Positions 46,365-56,372 are shown, numbered from the stretch's first letter. The stretch: 64,000 bases of DNA from BJGV01 sp003230615 (GCA_963663215.1 OY760140.1:1736001-1800000), one strand, 5' to 3'. Translations and numbers: made by a program. Notes: a model not told the origin generated them from the letters alone.

Positions 46365-47273
46365 TTACTTAGGTTCTATTTGCCAGAGATGGGTTGCAAC
46401 TGATAGCCATGCTCCTAACCAGCCTAGCCAAGACGAAAATAGTAACAGGCTGATACTGTCTTCAAAAGAAAGATGGTACAAGTGCAAATCAATTGCATAG
46501 AGCTGTACTAAATCCGTCAATTCACTATTAATTAAGTGAATTACAATAGCAATAATAAGCCATGCAATAACTCCCCCTGCTACCCCTTGAATTGCACCAA
46601 AATAAAGAAATGGGCGGCGTATGAAATTACTAGTTGCGCCAATTAACTTTGACACCTCGATTTCGTCACGTTTCGTGAGAATTTGTAAACGAATGGTGTT
46701 GAAAGTTACTACTACTAAGGCAAAACTCAGTAGGGCAGTAAGCATCAGTACCGCTAGCTGCCCAAGTTTGAGTAGTGCGTCTAACCGCTTCGTCCAGACG
46801 GAGTCAAGTTGTACATGTTCTGCTTTGTGCCACTTCTGTATTTCACCACGCAATTGCTCTAGTGCTTCGGGTTCGGTGCTATTGGCATTAATTATAAAAG
46901 CGTCGGGCAGTGGATTTTGCGTTAGGCTATCCACTACGTCAGTTAGCCCACTTCCTTGCTTTAACTGTTTCAACGCGCTGTCCTTGGAAATGAACTGGAA
47001 ATTAGTAACCTGTGGGTGCTGTTTCAGCAGTGATTCAATTTTCAATATCGCGGCTTTGTCCGCATCTAATTCTAGAAACAGGCTTAATTGTGGTGCTTCT
47101 GACATTTGCCCAGAGAAGGCCTGAAGGTTTCCTAGCAACATGTAAATCCCTGTAGGTAGGCTAAAGGCTACCCCTATTACGGTGATGTTGAGCAGGCTGG
47201 CAAACGGTGCGCCTGCTAACTGCCGCAGTGCTAGGAAAAAGGCATGCCAATGATGAGAAAGCCACGCTATCAT
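46365..47273 (-). CDS. ftsX: Cell division protein FtsX
   Basis: 302 residues: a cytoplasmic N-terminus, a membrane helix, a large periplasmic domain (LFLELDADKAAILKIESLLK), then three C-terminal helices in an FtsX permease domain (VSKLIGATSNFIRRPFLYFG). With FtsE it activates septal peptidoglycan hydrolases. It overlaps ftsE by 4 nt. Confidence 0.94.
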   Translation of the reverse strand: MIAWLSHHWHAFFLALRQLAGAPFASLLNITVIGVAFSLPTGIYMLLGNLQAFSGQMSEAPQLSLFLELDADKAAILKIESLLKQHPQVTNFQFISKDSALKQLKQGSGLTDVVDSLTQNPLPDAFIINANSTEPEALEQLRGEIQKWHKAEHVQLDSVWTKRLDALLKLGQLAVLMLTALLSFALVVVTFNTIRLQILTKRDEIEVSKLIGATSNFIRRPFLYFGAIQGVAGGVIAWLIIAIVIHLINSELTDLVQLYAIDLHLYHLSFEDSISLLLFSSWLGWLGAWLSVATHLWQIEPK

Positions 47274-47923
47274 ATTGCCAGCTTCCCGTGATTTAGAGCT
47301 AGAATACGTTCCTGGGATCCGCCAAGTAACTCGGCATCAGGGATGGCGATTAGAACCGTTACTCCGACTTGATGAAACGACTTGAACATATTCATGATGT
47401 CCTTGGTGTAGTCAGCATCAAGATTTGCAGTTGGTTCATCAGCGATCAGAATAGAGGGGCGATTTACTATAGCGCGGGCAATACATAGTCGTTGTCGCTC
47501 ACCACCTGAGAGTGTAATAGGTCGCGCTTTTTCCCTGCCCAGCAAACCTACCTTGTCAAGAGCAGCACGCACTCGTCCGGCCGCTGACCAGTGATCAAAA
47601 CCGCAGATTTGCAATGGCAATAATACGTTATCAAATACGGAACGATCGAATAGAATTTTTTGATCTTGAAAAATCATCCCAAGATTGCGCCGTAGATATG
47701 GTATTGCACGGTTCTTGAGTGTACTAACATTTTTGTTGTTGACAAAGATGCCACCGGTGGTAGGACGTTCGATAGCTGCAATCAGCCTCAAAAGTGTGCT
47801 TTTGCCGGCGCCTGAATGTCCAGTAATAAAGACCATCTCTCCCAGTTTAATAGTGAAGACAATATTCTTCAGTGCATCAAACCCGTTCGGGTAGCGTTTA
47901 TAGACGTTGCTGAAGCTGATCAT
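47270..47923 (-). CDS. ftsE: Cell division ATP-binding protein FtsE
   Basis: 217 residues with Walker A GHSGAGKSTLL (35-45), signature TLSGGERQRLCIAR and Walker B ILIADEPTANLD. The H-loop, THD in E. coli FtsE (LMATHD), reads LIAIPDAELL here: Pro195 stands where the switch His is expected. This could impair ATP hydrolysis, or reflect lineage divergence, since FtsX partners differ in dependence on hydrolysis. Two base changes would be needed from ACC-CAT, so a single read error does not explain it. Confidence 0.92.
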   Translation of the reverse strand: MISFSNVYKRYPNGFDALKNIVFTIKLGEMVFITGHSGAGKSTLLRLIAAIERPTTGGIFVNNKNVSTLKNRAIPYLRRNLGMIFQDQKILFDRSVFDNVLLPLQICGFDHWSAAGRVRAALDKVGLLGREKARPITLSGGERQRLCIARAIVNRPSILIADEPTANLDADYTKDIMNMFKSFHQVGVTVLIAIPDAELLGGSQERILALNHGKLAI

Positions 47924-47971
47924 ATTGAAAAGTCTCCAAACTGTGGAGGTGTATAGGGAAAATGTTAAAAA

Positions 47972-48955
47972 TTAATCAAACAAGGCGCCTACAAATTCCA
48001 TTGCGTCAAATGGCCTTAAATCTTCTATGCCCTCACCTACTCCGATAAAGCGCAGTGGAATTGGGTTCTGCTGGCGTTGCCTCGCGATGCCAGCAATTAC
48101 GCCCCCCTTAGCGGTGCCGTCGAGTTTGGTAAGTATAAGGCCCGTGACGCCCAGCGCATCATCGAACGCTTTTACCTGACTAACCGCATTCTGGCCAGTG
48201 TTGGCATCCAGAACCAACAACACTTCATGTGGTGCGCCTGAACTGGTTTTAGCAATAACGCGTTTCACTTTTTTAATTTCTTCCATTAGGTGTAATTGTG
48301 TAGCTAGACGACCAGCGGTGTCTGCTAATACGATGTCTATATTGCGCGCCTTTGCAGCGTTAATCGCATCAAAGATCACCGCAGCTGGATCACCTTTTTG
48401 TTGATCATTATTCTCTTGTGAAACGACGGAAACATTGTTGCGTTCACCCCACATCATGAGCTGCTCACGTGCAGCGGCACGGAAGGTGTCGCCAGCGGCA
48501 AGTAGCACTGATTTCTCTTGAGACCGAAAGTAATGAGTAAGTTTACCGATGGATGTAGTTTTCCCCCCACCGTTTACACCTGTTAGCATGATGATGAATG
48601 GTTTCTCCGTGCTAGTATCAAGTGGGCATGCAAGTGGTATAAGCAATGCAATTAGTGCTTCTTTTAGTGCTTCCTTTAATTGTATTGTATTGGTCAGGCT
48701 ATCTCTTTTGACTTGTTTACGTAGCTTATCAAGCAACCAAGTAGTCGCATCTATTCCAATATCAGCAGAAAGCAGTGCTGTTTCCAATTCTTCATAGATG
48801 GCTTCATCTATCTTTCTGCTACCGAGTATGTTAGATAACTGTTTGCCCAGATTCTCACGGGTACGGGTGAGGCCTCGTCTGACGTTGGCTGACCAGCTAG
48901 TCGTCAATGTCTCGACGGGGGCAGAACCATTCTTAGATTTGAAGAAACTTGGCAT
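47972..48955 (-). CDS. ftsY: Signal recognition particle receptor FtsY
   Basis: 327 residues: a short basic N-terminus, the helical N domain (RENLGKQLSNILGSRKIDEA) and the SRP GTPase G domain with G1 GVNGGGKTTSIGKL, DTAGRLATQ and LTKLDGTAKGG. The protein docks ribosome-SRP complexes at the membrane. It heads the ftsYEX-rpoH cluster and is divergent from the M16 genes. Confidence 0.95.
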   Translation of the reverse strand: MPSFFKSKNGSAPVETLTTSWSANVRRGLTRTRENLGKQLSNILGSRKIDEAIYEELETALLSADIGIDATTWLLDKLRKQVKRDSLTNTIQLKEALKEALIALLIPLACPLDTSTEKPFIIMLTGVNGGGKTTSIGKLTHYFRSQEKSVLLAAGDTFRAAAREQLMMWGERNNVSVVSQENNDQQKGDPAAVIFDAINAAKARNIDIVLADTAGRLATQLHLMEEIKKVKRVIAKTSSGAPHEVLLVLDANTGQNAVSQVKAFDDALGVTGLILTKLDGTAKGGVIAGIARQRQQNPIPLRFIGVGEGIEDLRPFDAMEFVGALFD

Positions 48956-49044
48956 TCTGGTAGGCTGTCGTATTAGTTATAGTTCGTTGTTCTATTATGC
49001 AAGTGAAATTTTATTCTATTTATTTAAACTTGGGCTATTAAAAA

Positions 49045-50445
49045 ATGAGGTTTAGTTCCTGTTTCGTCATTCATTCTCCTAGATTGCAGATTGCTGCTTT
49101 GGCGTTGGTTTCACTGATTTCGTTTGAGGTTTTCGCCAATCCACACGAATACATGCTTGAGAACGGTCTTAAGCTAATTGTCAGGGAAGACCACCGCTCG
49201 CCAGTAGTGGTCTCTCAAATTTGGTACAAGGCAGGTAGCGTTGATGAGTTGAACGGTACCACAGGTATTGCTCATGTGCTGGAGCATATGATGTTTAAGG
49301 GAACGGAAAAAGTTAGCGGCGGTGAATTCTCTAAGCAAATCTCAGCAGTAGGTGGACGCGATAATGCATTTACCGCTCGCGATTACACTGCGTATTTCCA
49401 GAAGTTGCACAAATCCAAGTTACCGTTAGCAATGAAACTGGAAGCTGACCGGATGCACAACTTGAAATTAACTAAAGAAGAATTTGCCAAAGAAATTAAG
49501 GTGGTTATGGAGGAGCGGCGGTTGCGTACTGATGATCAGCCTCACTCTTTGGTACATGAGAAAATGATGGCCGTCGCATATCAATCGCATCCATATAGAC
49601 GTCCGATTATTGGTTGGATGAACGACTTAGAAAACATGAGCGTTCAAGATGCTCAAGAGTGGTATGACCGTTGGTATGCGCCTAACAACGCTGTGTTGGT
49701 GGTAGTGGGAGATGTTAACCCGAATGATGTATTTTCCTTGGCGCAAAAATATTATGGCAAGATTAAATCTCGGCCACTATTATCTTTGGTTTTACGTAAG
49801 CCACAGGTTGAGCCGCCACAAGCTGGGATCAAACGGTTGATGATAAAGGCTCCAGCACAGCTGCCTTATCTCGTAATGGGCTATCATGCGCCGGTTCTGC
49901 ACGATGCTGATGCTGACTGGGAGCCCTATGCACTGGAGATGCTTGTAGGTGTGTTAGACGGTAACGAATCTGCGCGACTCAACAAAGAGCTGGTGCGAGA
50001 GCAACGCATTGCTAGCTCGATAAATGCAGACTACGATTCTACTGGGCGCGGCCCCAGTATGTTTTTTCTCAACGGCACACCAAGCGAAGGTAAATCCGCA
50101 GAGGAACTGGAAACGGCCCTGCATAATGAGGTTCAAAAACTTATACGGGATGGTGTAACTGAAGAGGAGCTTGCACGCGTCAAGGCCCAGGTGGTGTCTG
50201 GTCATGTATTTCAGCTTGATTCGATGTTTTACCAAGCGATGCAGATCGGCCAGTTAGAGTCTGTCGGGCTATCGTATCGCGATCTTGATACGATTATAAA
50301 AAAGCTACAGGCTGTAACTGCAGAGCAAGTACGTGATGTGGCAATAAAATATTTGATTGAGGACAGCCTGACAGTGGCAACGCTTGATCCACAGCCACTA
50401 GTACAGAGATCTTCCATTACTACGCCTAGAGGATTGCAGAATTGA
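49045..50445 (+). CDS. M16 metallopeptidase, catalytic (HxxEH)
   Basis: 466 residues with a Sec signal near the start (ALVSLISFEVFA). The inverted zinc motif HVLEHMMFKGT is intact and the downstream Glu lies in VVMEERRLRTDD. With the next gene it resembles two-subunit processing peptidases, in which one partner is catalytic. Both are exported. Substrates are unknown. Confidence 0.9.
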   Translation: MRFSSCFVIHSPRLQIAALALVSLISFEVFANPHEYMLENGLKLIVREDHRSPVVVSQIWYKAGSVDELNGTTGIAHVLEHMMFKGTEKVSGGEFSKQISAVGGRDNAFTARDYTAYFQKLHKSKLPLAMKLEADRMHNLKLTKEEFAKEIKVVMEERRLRTDDQPHSLVHEKMMAVAYQSHPYRRPIIGWMNDLENMSVQDAQEWYDRWYAPNNAVLVVVGDVNPNDVFSLAQKYYGKIKSRPLLSLVLRKPQVEPPQAGIKRLMIKAPAQLPYLVMGYHAPVLHDADADWEPYALEMLVGVLDGNESARLNKELVREQRIASSINADYDSTGRGPSMFFLNGTPSEGKSAEELETALHNEVQKLIRDGVTEEELARVKAQVVSGHVFQLDSMFYQAMQIGQLESVGLSYRDLDTIIKKLQAVTAEQVRDVAIKYLIEDSLTVATLDPQPLVQRSSITTPRGLQN

Positions 50446-50542
50446 GTACAAAAGATTAAATCATGTTTAGATGAGTATTAATAATATATAGATTAATTTG
50501 GGCTTCGTCTGATTTAAAAGGTACTTCAATAAAGGGTTTTCG

Positions 50543-51853
50543 ATGCAAGTAGTACGCTTTTTATTTATCACGTTATTCGGCATTTACTCTCAATGGGCGC
50601 TTGCCACTCTTCCCATCCAACACTGGCAAACATCTTCTGGCGCACGGGTATATTTTGTTGAGAGTCGGGATTTGCCGATGCTCGATATAAGCGTGGATTT
50701 TAGCGCAGGCAGTAGCGCCGATACGCCTGAGAAATCAGGATGCGCTAGTCTGACGTGGCATCTGCTTAGTCTTGGAGCGGGCGGCTTGTCTGAAGACAAA
50801 ATTTCTAAAGCAATAGCCGATGTTGGTGCACAATTAGGCGCCTACTTTGATCGAGATCGTGCTGGTATGTCGCTCAGAACCTTAAGCAGTAAACGCGAAC
50901 GCAATCAAGCTTTGGACATTCTCTCTAAAGTGCTACAACACCCGGAGTTCCCTGAAAACACTATGAAACGAGAAAGAGCACGAATGATTGCGAGATTGAA
51001 AGAAGCAGAAACAAAACCCGGTTATATTGCGAAACGTACGCTAATGAAAATGCTATATGGTAATCATCCATACGGGTTACGTAGTTCGGGTGAAGTGGCC
51101 ACATTAAATATATTGCAGCGCAGGGATTTGGTGGACTTTTATCAATCTCACTATGTAGCTACGAATGCAGTAGTGTCAATCATGGGTGATGTAAATCGTA
51201 CCGAAGCGGCTGCCATTGCCGAGGTTTTGTCAAAGGATTTGCCTCAAGGTAAAGCTGGTAATAATTTGCCGCCAGTAGTAAAGCCCGTAGTGGGCATTAA
51301 AAGGATTACACATCCCGCAACGCAAAGTCATATTATGCTGGCCTATCCAGGGCTACAGCGTGATGATCCTGACTATTATCCACTGTTAGTCGGGAATTAC
51401 ATACTTGGTGGCGGAGGATTTGCATCGCGTTTGATGGAGGAAATCCGTCAGAAACGTGGTCTAGCATACAGTATCCGCAGCAGCTTTTTTCCTCTAAAGC
51501 AAGCGGGCCCATTCCAGATTGGCCTGCAGACTAAGAAGGAGCAATCTGAGGAAGCTTTAATGATTACTCAAAAGGTGTTAGTTGATTTTATAGCTGGTGG
51601 CCCAACTCAAAAGGAACTAACCGCAGCCAGGGGTAACATTATTGGTGGTTTTCCTCTACGCATAGACAGTAATAAGAAAATCATGGGATATCTTGGTGTG
51701 ATAGGTTTCTATGATCTCCCCCTCACCTACTTGGATGACTACGTGAAGGCGGTGGATAAAGTAACTGTGGAGCAGATCAAGGAGGCTTTCCAGCGACGTA
51801 TCCACCCAGAAGGGATGGTAACGGTTGTTGTAGGAACAGCGGAAGAGAAATAG
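50543..51853 (+). CDS. M16 metallopeptidase-like protein lacking the zinc motif
   Basis: 436 residues with a signal peptide ending near ALA (residue 22). Where an HxxEH would stand the sequence reads SLTWHLLSLGAGG, so it should not bind zinc. The C-terminal half keeps the M16 features GGGGFASRLMEEIRQKRGLAYS. It likely pairs with the preceding active M16 as the non-catalytic half. Confidence 0.9.
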   Translation: MQVVRFLFITLFGIYSQWALATLPIQHWQTSSGARVYFVESRDLPMLDISVDFSAGSSADTPEKSGCASLTWHLLSLGAGGLSEDKISKAIADVGAQLGAYFDRDRAGMSLRTLSSKRERNQALDILSKVLQHPEFPENTMKRERARMIARLKEAETKPGYIAKRTLMKMLYGNHPYGLRSSGEVATLNILQRRDLVDFYQSHYVATNAVVSIMGDVNRTEAAAIAEVLSKDLPQGKAGNNLPPVVKPVVGIKRITHPATQSHIMLAYPGLQRDDPDYYPLLVGNYILGGGGFASRLMEEIRQKRGLAYSIRSSFFPLKQAGPFQIGLQTKKEQSEEALMITQKVLVDFIAGGPTQKELTAARGNIIGGFPLRIDSNKKIMGYLGVIGFYDLPLTYLDDYVKAVDKVTVEQIKEAFQRRIHPEGMVTVVVGTAEEK

Positions 51854-51909
51854 AAAATCTTTTCAAAGACAGGTTATTTGTAAATGCTTTTTCCAGAATT
51901 CCCCACTAG

Positions 51910-52464
51910 GTGTCCTTAACTCAAAACAAAGTTCGCATAATCGGCGGAGAATGGCGTAGCCGTGTAATTTCGTTTCCGCATTACGCGGGTTTGCGTCCTA
52001 CGCCTGATAGGGTGCGCGAGACGGTTTTCAATTGGCTAGGACAGGACATGAGCGGTAGAACTTGCCTTGATTTGTTCGCTGGTAGCGGAGCGATGGGGAT
52101 TGAGGCCGCATCCCGCAGATCAGAGCTAGTAGTGATGGTGGAATCTAGCCCCACGGTATATAGTACATTACAGGCTAGCTTGCAAAAACTACGAGCAGAT
52201 CAAATAGAATTGCTGATGATAGATGCGCTAGAATTCATCATGTCTGACCAGCGACAATTTGACGTAATTTTTCTTGATCCACCTTATCGACTGGGATTGT
52301 TGCCTAAACTGTTACCCCTATTGCCATTGCATATTACCAAGGACGGGTTGATCTATGTGGAGGGCGATAGTCTCTCGGAGCTTGATGAAGATTGGCTGGT
52401 TTGGCGCAGCGGTCGGTCAGGCAGAGTACACTATCAATTATTAAGATATGAGAAAAATAGATAA
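51910..52464 (+). CDS. rsmD: 16S rRNA (guanine966-N2)-methyltransferase RsmD
   Basis: 184 residues starting at GTG 51910. The family signature GGEWRSRVISFP and LRPTPDRVRETVFNWL, SAM motif LDLFAGSGAMGIEAASR and the active-site LDPPYRLG are present. It overlaps coaD by 17 nt, a frequent pairing. Confidence 0.94.
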   Translation: MSLTQNKVRIIGGEWRSRVISFPHYAGLRPTPDRVRETVFNWLGQDMSGRTCLDLFAGSGAMGIEAASRRSELVVMVESSPTVYSTLQASLQKLRADQIELLMIDALEFIMSDQRQFDVIFLDPPYRLGLLPKLLPLLPLHITKDGLIYVEGDSLSELDEDWLVWRSGRSGRVHYQLLRYEKNR

Positions 52465-52936
52465 AGCCATCTACCCTGGTACCTTCGATCCAATCACTCG
52501 CGGTCACGAGGATCTAGTTCGGCGTGCCTCATGTTTATTCGATCAAGTGGTGGTGGCAATAGCCCCGAGTAGTGGCAAAGAAACATTTTTTACCTTGGAT
52601 GAGCGTGTGAAGATGGCACGAGAGGTGTTAACAGATTGTCCCAATGTAGAGGTGATGGTGTTTTCTGGATTATTGATGGAATTCTCACAACAACAGAATT
52701 CGAGAGTGATTTTGCGTGGACTACGCGCAGTGTCTGATTTTGAATATGAGTTTCAGATGACTGGTATGAATCGCAGCATGTATCCCGATATTGAAACTGT
52801 ATTCATGACTCCATCTGAACAATATATGTTTATTTCTGCAACCATCGTGAGGGAAATTGCTTTACTTGGTGGTAATGCAGACAAGTTTGTACACCCCCTG
52901 GTCGCTGCACAGCTTCGTATCAAGGCCGGGATGTGA
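52448..52936 (+). CDS. coaD: Phosphopantetheine adenylyltransferase
   Basis: 162 residues; penultimate step of coenzyme A synthesis. The nucleotidyltransferase motif AIYPGTFDPITRGHEDL and ISATIVREIALLGG (the ISSTxVR loop) are intact, and RVKMAREVL fits. Confidence 0.96.
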   Translation: MRKIDKAIYPGTFDPITRGHEDLVRRASCLFDQVVVAIAPSSGKETFFTLDERVKMAREVLTDCPNVEVMVFSGLLMEFSQQQNSRVILRGLRAVSDFEYEFQMTGMNRSMYPDIETVFMTPSEQYMFISATIVREIALLGGNADKFVHPLVAAQLRIKAGM

Positions 52937-52952
52937 TTGTTGTGAGGTTTAT

Positions 52953-53225
52953 ATGGCTTTAATGATTACTGACGAATGTATCAACTGTGATGTGTGTGAG
53001 CCAGAGTGTCCCAATAATGCAATTTCACAGGGTGAAGAAATCTATGTAATTGACCCCAGATTATGTACCGAATGCGTGGGACATTATGAAACAGCACAAT
53101 GCGTTGAGGTGTGCCCGGTAGACTGTATTATCATTAATCCAGACATCGTTGAGACTAAAGAGCAACTTAGAGATAAACTTCTTGCTCTCAACGAGCAACA
53201 CGGGCAGCAAGTTCCTCAGGTATAA
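52953..53225 (+). CDS. 2[4Fe-4S] ferredoxin (YfhL type)
   Basis: ATG 52953 gives 90 residues. Two clusters are ligated by CINCDVCEPECP and CTECVGHYETAQCVEVCPVDC; the longer spacing in the second matches Alvin-type ferredoxins. It commonly follows coaD. Its last 38 nt overlap the convergent 3' end of yggS. Confidence 0.94.
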   Translation: MALMITDECINCDVCEPECPNNAISQGEEIYVIDPRLCTECVGHYETAQCVEVCPVDCIIINPDIVETKEQLRDKLLALNEQHGQQVPQV

Positions 53226-53910
53226 GGTAACGTCTTGGCCCAAAAATAGCTGTACCAACTCGCACTATGGTCGCACCTTCTGCAATGGCGATATCCATGT
53301 CCTCTGACATACCCATTGAGAGGGTGTCAAGATCAAACCCATCCTGCCTGAGTTGATCATAAGTATCCCTAAGCATATGAAACTGGCTACGCTGCAAAGC
53401 AGTGGCTGTAGTAAGCTCGGGAACGGCCATCAGTCCTCGTAGTTTCAGGCGAGGTAAACTTGCTACATGAGACGCAAGATCGGCCACAAGTTTAGGTGAC
53501 ACGCCGCTTTTGGTGCTTTCTCCACTTACATTTACTTGTAGACAAATTTGAAGTGGGGGGAGCATTTCAGGTCTGTCTCGTGATAGACGATCGGCAATTT
53601 TCTTTCTGTCCACACTGTGGACCCAGGCAAAGTTCGCCGTTATACGTTTTGTCTTATTGCTCTGTATGGGTCCAATGAAGTGCCATTCGATGGACAAGTC
53701 AGAAAGCACAAGTATTTTTTCCAGGGCCTCCTGAAGATAGTTTTCACCGAAAATGGTTTGTCCAGCTTGCCATGCTTTCTTCACTTGCTCTGCGGGGTTG
53801 GTTTTACTTGCTGCCAGTAGCTTGATTTCTTCCGGCTGTCGACCAGCGTTTTTAGCGGCTGTGGCAATTCGCTTATTTACGGCATGTAAGGTAGAGGCTA
53901 TTGTTGTCAT
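53188..53910 (-). CDS. PLP homeostasis protein YggS
   Basis: 240 residues of the YggS/PROSC family, which buffers pyridoxal phosphate without enzymatic activity. The PLP lysine lies in LLAASKTNPAEQV; GENYLQEALEK, EWHFIGPIQSNKTK and LSMGMSEDMDIAIAEGATIVR (with GTAIFGPR) are typical. It is divergent from pilT. Confidence 0.94.
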   Translation of the reverse strand: MTTIASTLHAVNKRIATAAKNAGRQPEEIKLLAASKTNPAEQVKKAWQAGQTIFGENYLQEALEKILVLSDLSIEWHFIGPIQSNKTKRITANFAWVHSVDRKKIADRLSRDRPEMLPPLQICLQVNVSGESTKSGVSPKLVADLASHVASLPRLKLRGLMAVPELTTATALQRSQFHMLRDTYDQLRQDGFDLDTLSMGMSEDMDIAIAEGATIVRVGTAIFGPRRYLIPEELAARVAR

Positions 53911-54047
53911 AATCTGCGAGCTTGACTCGTTTTCCTGAGTTGGCTCGTACCATATGTTGCCTCGTTTTAGGCATTATTCTCATAACCTGCTCAATTTTGA
54001 GAGTTTAAAGCCGTATATAAATCTAACATTGTTATCGGAGCACCACA

Positions 54048-55091
54048 ATGAACATAGTAGAGCTACTCTCCTTTGCGGTCAAGAATAAGGCCTCGGATTT
54101 ACATTTGTCCGCGGGGTTGGCTCCAATGATCCGAGTACATGGCGAAATCAGAAAAATCAACCTGCCAGCCATGGAGCACAAAGACGTTCACGAAATGGTG
54201 TACGACATCATGAATGATGGTCAGCGAAAATCCTATGAGGAAGACCTGGAATGCGATTTTTCCTTCGAAGTTCCTAACCTAGCGCGTTTCCGGGTAAATG
54301 CCTTCAACACCCAACGCGGTGCAGCCTCAGTTTTAAGGACAATTCCTTCGAATGTACTAACTTTGGAAGACCTTCAGGCGCCAAAGATATTTGCTGAAAT
54401 TGCTCAACAGCCGCGGGGAGTAGTGTTGGTGACGGGCCCTACTGGTTCTGGTAAATCTACAACCTTGGCAGCAATGATTAATGACATTAACGAGAAAGAA
54501 CATGGGCACATTTTGACGCTTGAGGATCCGATCGAATTCGTGCACGAAAGTAAGAATTGTCTTATTAATCAGCGAGAAGTTGGACGTGACACCCATAGCT
54601 TTAGCAATGCATTACGTTCTGCTTTGCGTGAAGACCCCGACATTATTTTAGTTGGCGAGATGCGCGACTTGGAAACTATTCGCCTGGCTATGACTGCGGC
54701 AGAAACCGGGCACTTGGTGTTTGGTACACTTCATACGAGCTCTGCTGCTAAGACCATTGATCGTATTATTGATGTATTCCCAGCAGAGGAAAAGGAAATG
54801 ATGCGCGCAATGTTGTCAGAATCGTTGCGAGCGGTAATTTCACAGACCCTGTGCAAGACGAAAGATGGCGCTGGCCGGGTAGCAGCTCACGAGATCATGA
54901 TTGGTACCCCAGCAATCCGTAATCTGATACGTGAAGCAAAGGTGGCACAAATGTATTCAACAATCCAGACCAGCCAGAGTGTGGGCATGCAAACACTGGA
55001 TCAAAATCTGACTGAATTGGTGAAACGTAATCTCATTACTAATGCTGAGGCCCGTACCAAGGATATGAGTAAAGAAATTTTCCCAGGATGA
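54048..55091 (+). CDS. pilT: Type IV pilus retraction ATPase PilT
   Basis: 347 residues. Walker A GPTGSGKSTT is at 130-139, the Asp box and Walker B DPDIILVGEMRDLETIRLA follow, and the retraction-specific AIRNLIREAK motif is near the C-terminus. GTLHTSSAAKTIDRIID contains the His box. pilU follows at 51 bp. Confidence 0.96.
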   Translation: MNIVELLSFAVKNKASDLHLSAGLAPMIRVHGEIRKINLPAMEHKDVHEMVYDIMNDGQRKSYEEDLECDFSFEVPNLARFRVNAFNTQRGAASVLRTIPSNVLTLEDLQAPKIFAEIAQQPRGVVLVTGPTGSGKSTTLAAMINDINEKEHGHILTLEDPIEFVHESKNCLINQREVGRDTHSFSNALRSALREDPDIILVGEMRDLETIRLAMTAAETGHLVFGTLHTSSAAKTIDRIIDVFPAEEKEMMRAMLSESLRAVISQTLCKTKDGAGRVAAHEIMIGTPAIRNLIREAKVAQMYSTIQTSQSVGMQTLDQNLTELVKRNLITNAEARTKDMSKEIFPG

Positions 55092-55142
55092 TAATTATCT
55101 GCATAATCACGATCGAGAAATAGAGAAATTTAGGAGCAATCC

Positions 55143-56279
55143 ATGGAACAAGATCAGGCATCAAAATTTGTATTTGATCTGTTGCGATTGATGCTTAGCA
55201 AAAAAGCATCAGATGTGTTCATTACCGCTGGTCTCCCGCCTTCCTTCAAGATCGATGGAAAAATGGTTCCAGTTTCCAAGCAGCCAATGACGCCGCAGCA
55301 TACTTTGGAACTAGTGCAAGCCATCATGGATGAAAAGCAAAAAGCCGAGTTCGCGGCTACTAAGGAATGTAACTTTGCCATTCATCCGCCTAGTATAGGG
55401 CGTTTTCGGGTTAACGCTTTTATCCAGCAACAGTGTGCAGGAATGGTGTTGCGTACTATTACCACCGCAATTCCAACGTTTGACGAGTTGGGACTGCCAC
55501 CGGTATTAAATGATGTGGTGATGAGCAAGCGTGGCCTAGTTATTTTTGTGGGCGCGACCGGTTCTGGCAAATCTACTTCGCTGGCAGCAATGATCGGTTA
55601 TTGAAACCAAAATAGTCATGGTCATATCATTACCATAGAAGATCCAGTGGAATACGTGCATGAGCACATTAACTGTATGATAACTCAGCGTGAAGTGGGG
55701 ATAGATACAGAGTCATGGGAGGCCGCACTGAAAAACACCTTGCGTCAGGCTCCTGATGTGATCCTGATAGGTGAGATTCGTGCGCGCGAAACTATGGAAC
55801 ATGCAATAGCCTTTGCTGAAACCGGGCATTTGTGCATGGGTACGTTGCACGCCAACAGTGCTAACCAGGCTCTTGACCGTATAATCAATTTCTTTCCTGA
55901 AAAGCGTAAGGCCCAATTACTGATGGATCTATCGTTAAATATGAAAGCGTTAGTTGCTCAACGGTTGCTTCCGATAAAAGAAGGTAAGGGGCGAGTGGCA
56001 ACGTTTGAAATCTTGCTTGATTCCCCGTTGATATCGGATCTAATCCTTAAGGGTGATGTTCACGAGATCAAAGAAATTATGAAAAAATCTACCGAACTAG
56101 GGATGCAGACTTTTGATGCGGCGTTGTTTGAGCTTTATGAGGCTGGCAAGATTAGTTATGAGGATGCCATTAAGAATGCCGATTCTCAAAATGAGCTACG
56201 ATTGCAAATTAAACTCAGGGGATCGGAAGCGAAGGACAAAGATCTGACCGAAGGAATAGAGCACTTGAGATTTTCTTGA
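55143..56279 (+). pseudogene. pilU: Type IV pilus ATPase PilU with an in-frame stop
   Basis: The frame runs through Walker A GATGSGKSTSLAAMIGY, stops at TGA 55602-55604 (codon 154), then continues in the same frame as NQNSHGHIITIEDPVEYVHE, DVILIGEIRARETMEHA and GTLHANSANQALDRI to 56279. A CGA-to-TGA change (Arg expected in GYRN) explains it. Without the stop, 378 residues match PilU. No other lesion is seen, so the event is recent, or a single-base sequence error. Confidence 0.9.
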
Positions 56280-56372
56280 CAGACCATACAGGTCTTGCAT
56301 TCTTGGCTTTGAACTTTACTTCTAGTTGATCCTGAGGGGGATACATCTCATATCATCCCAGAGGGTTATGCC

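Noticed and set aside
46810..46830. Extra copy of the CTTTGTGCC hairpin repeat inside ftsX
   Set aside because: Only about ten bases match and they are explained by coding sequence; no arms are present.
50543..51853. Second M16 gene as a broken peptidase
   Set aside because: Absence of HxxEH is normal for the non-catalytic partner of paired M16 proteins; the ORF is full length.
55602..55604. Selenocysteine at the pilU TGA
   Set aside because: The position should be Arg, and a Sec here has no functional reason; no SECIS-like hairpin was recognised.
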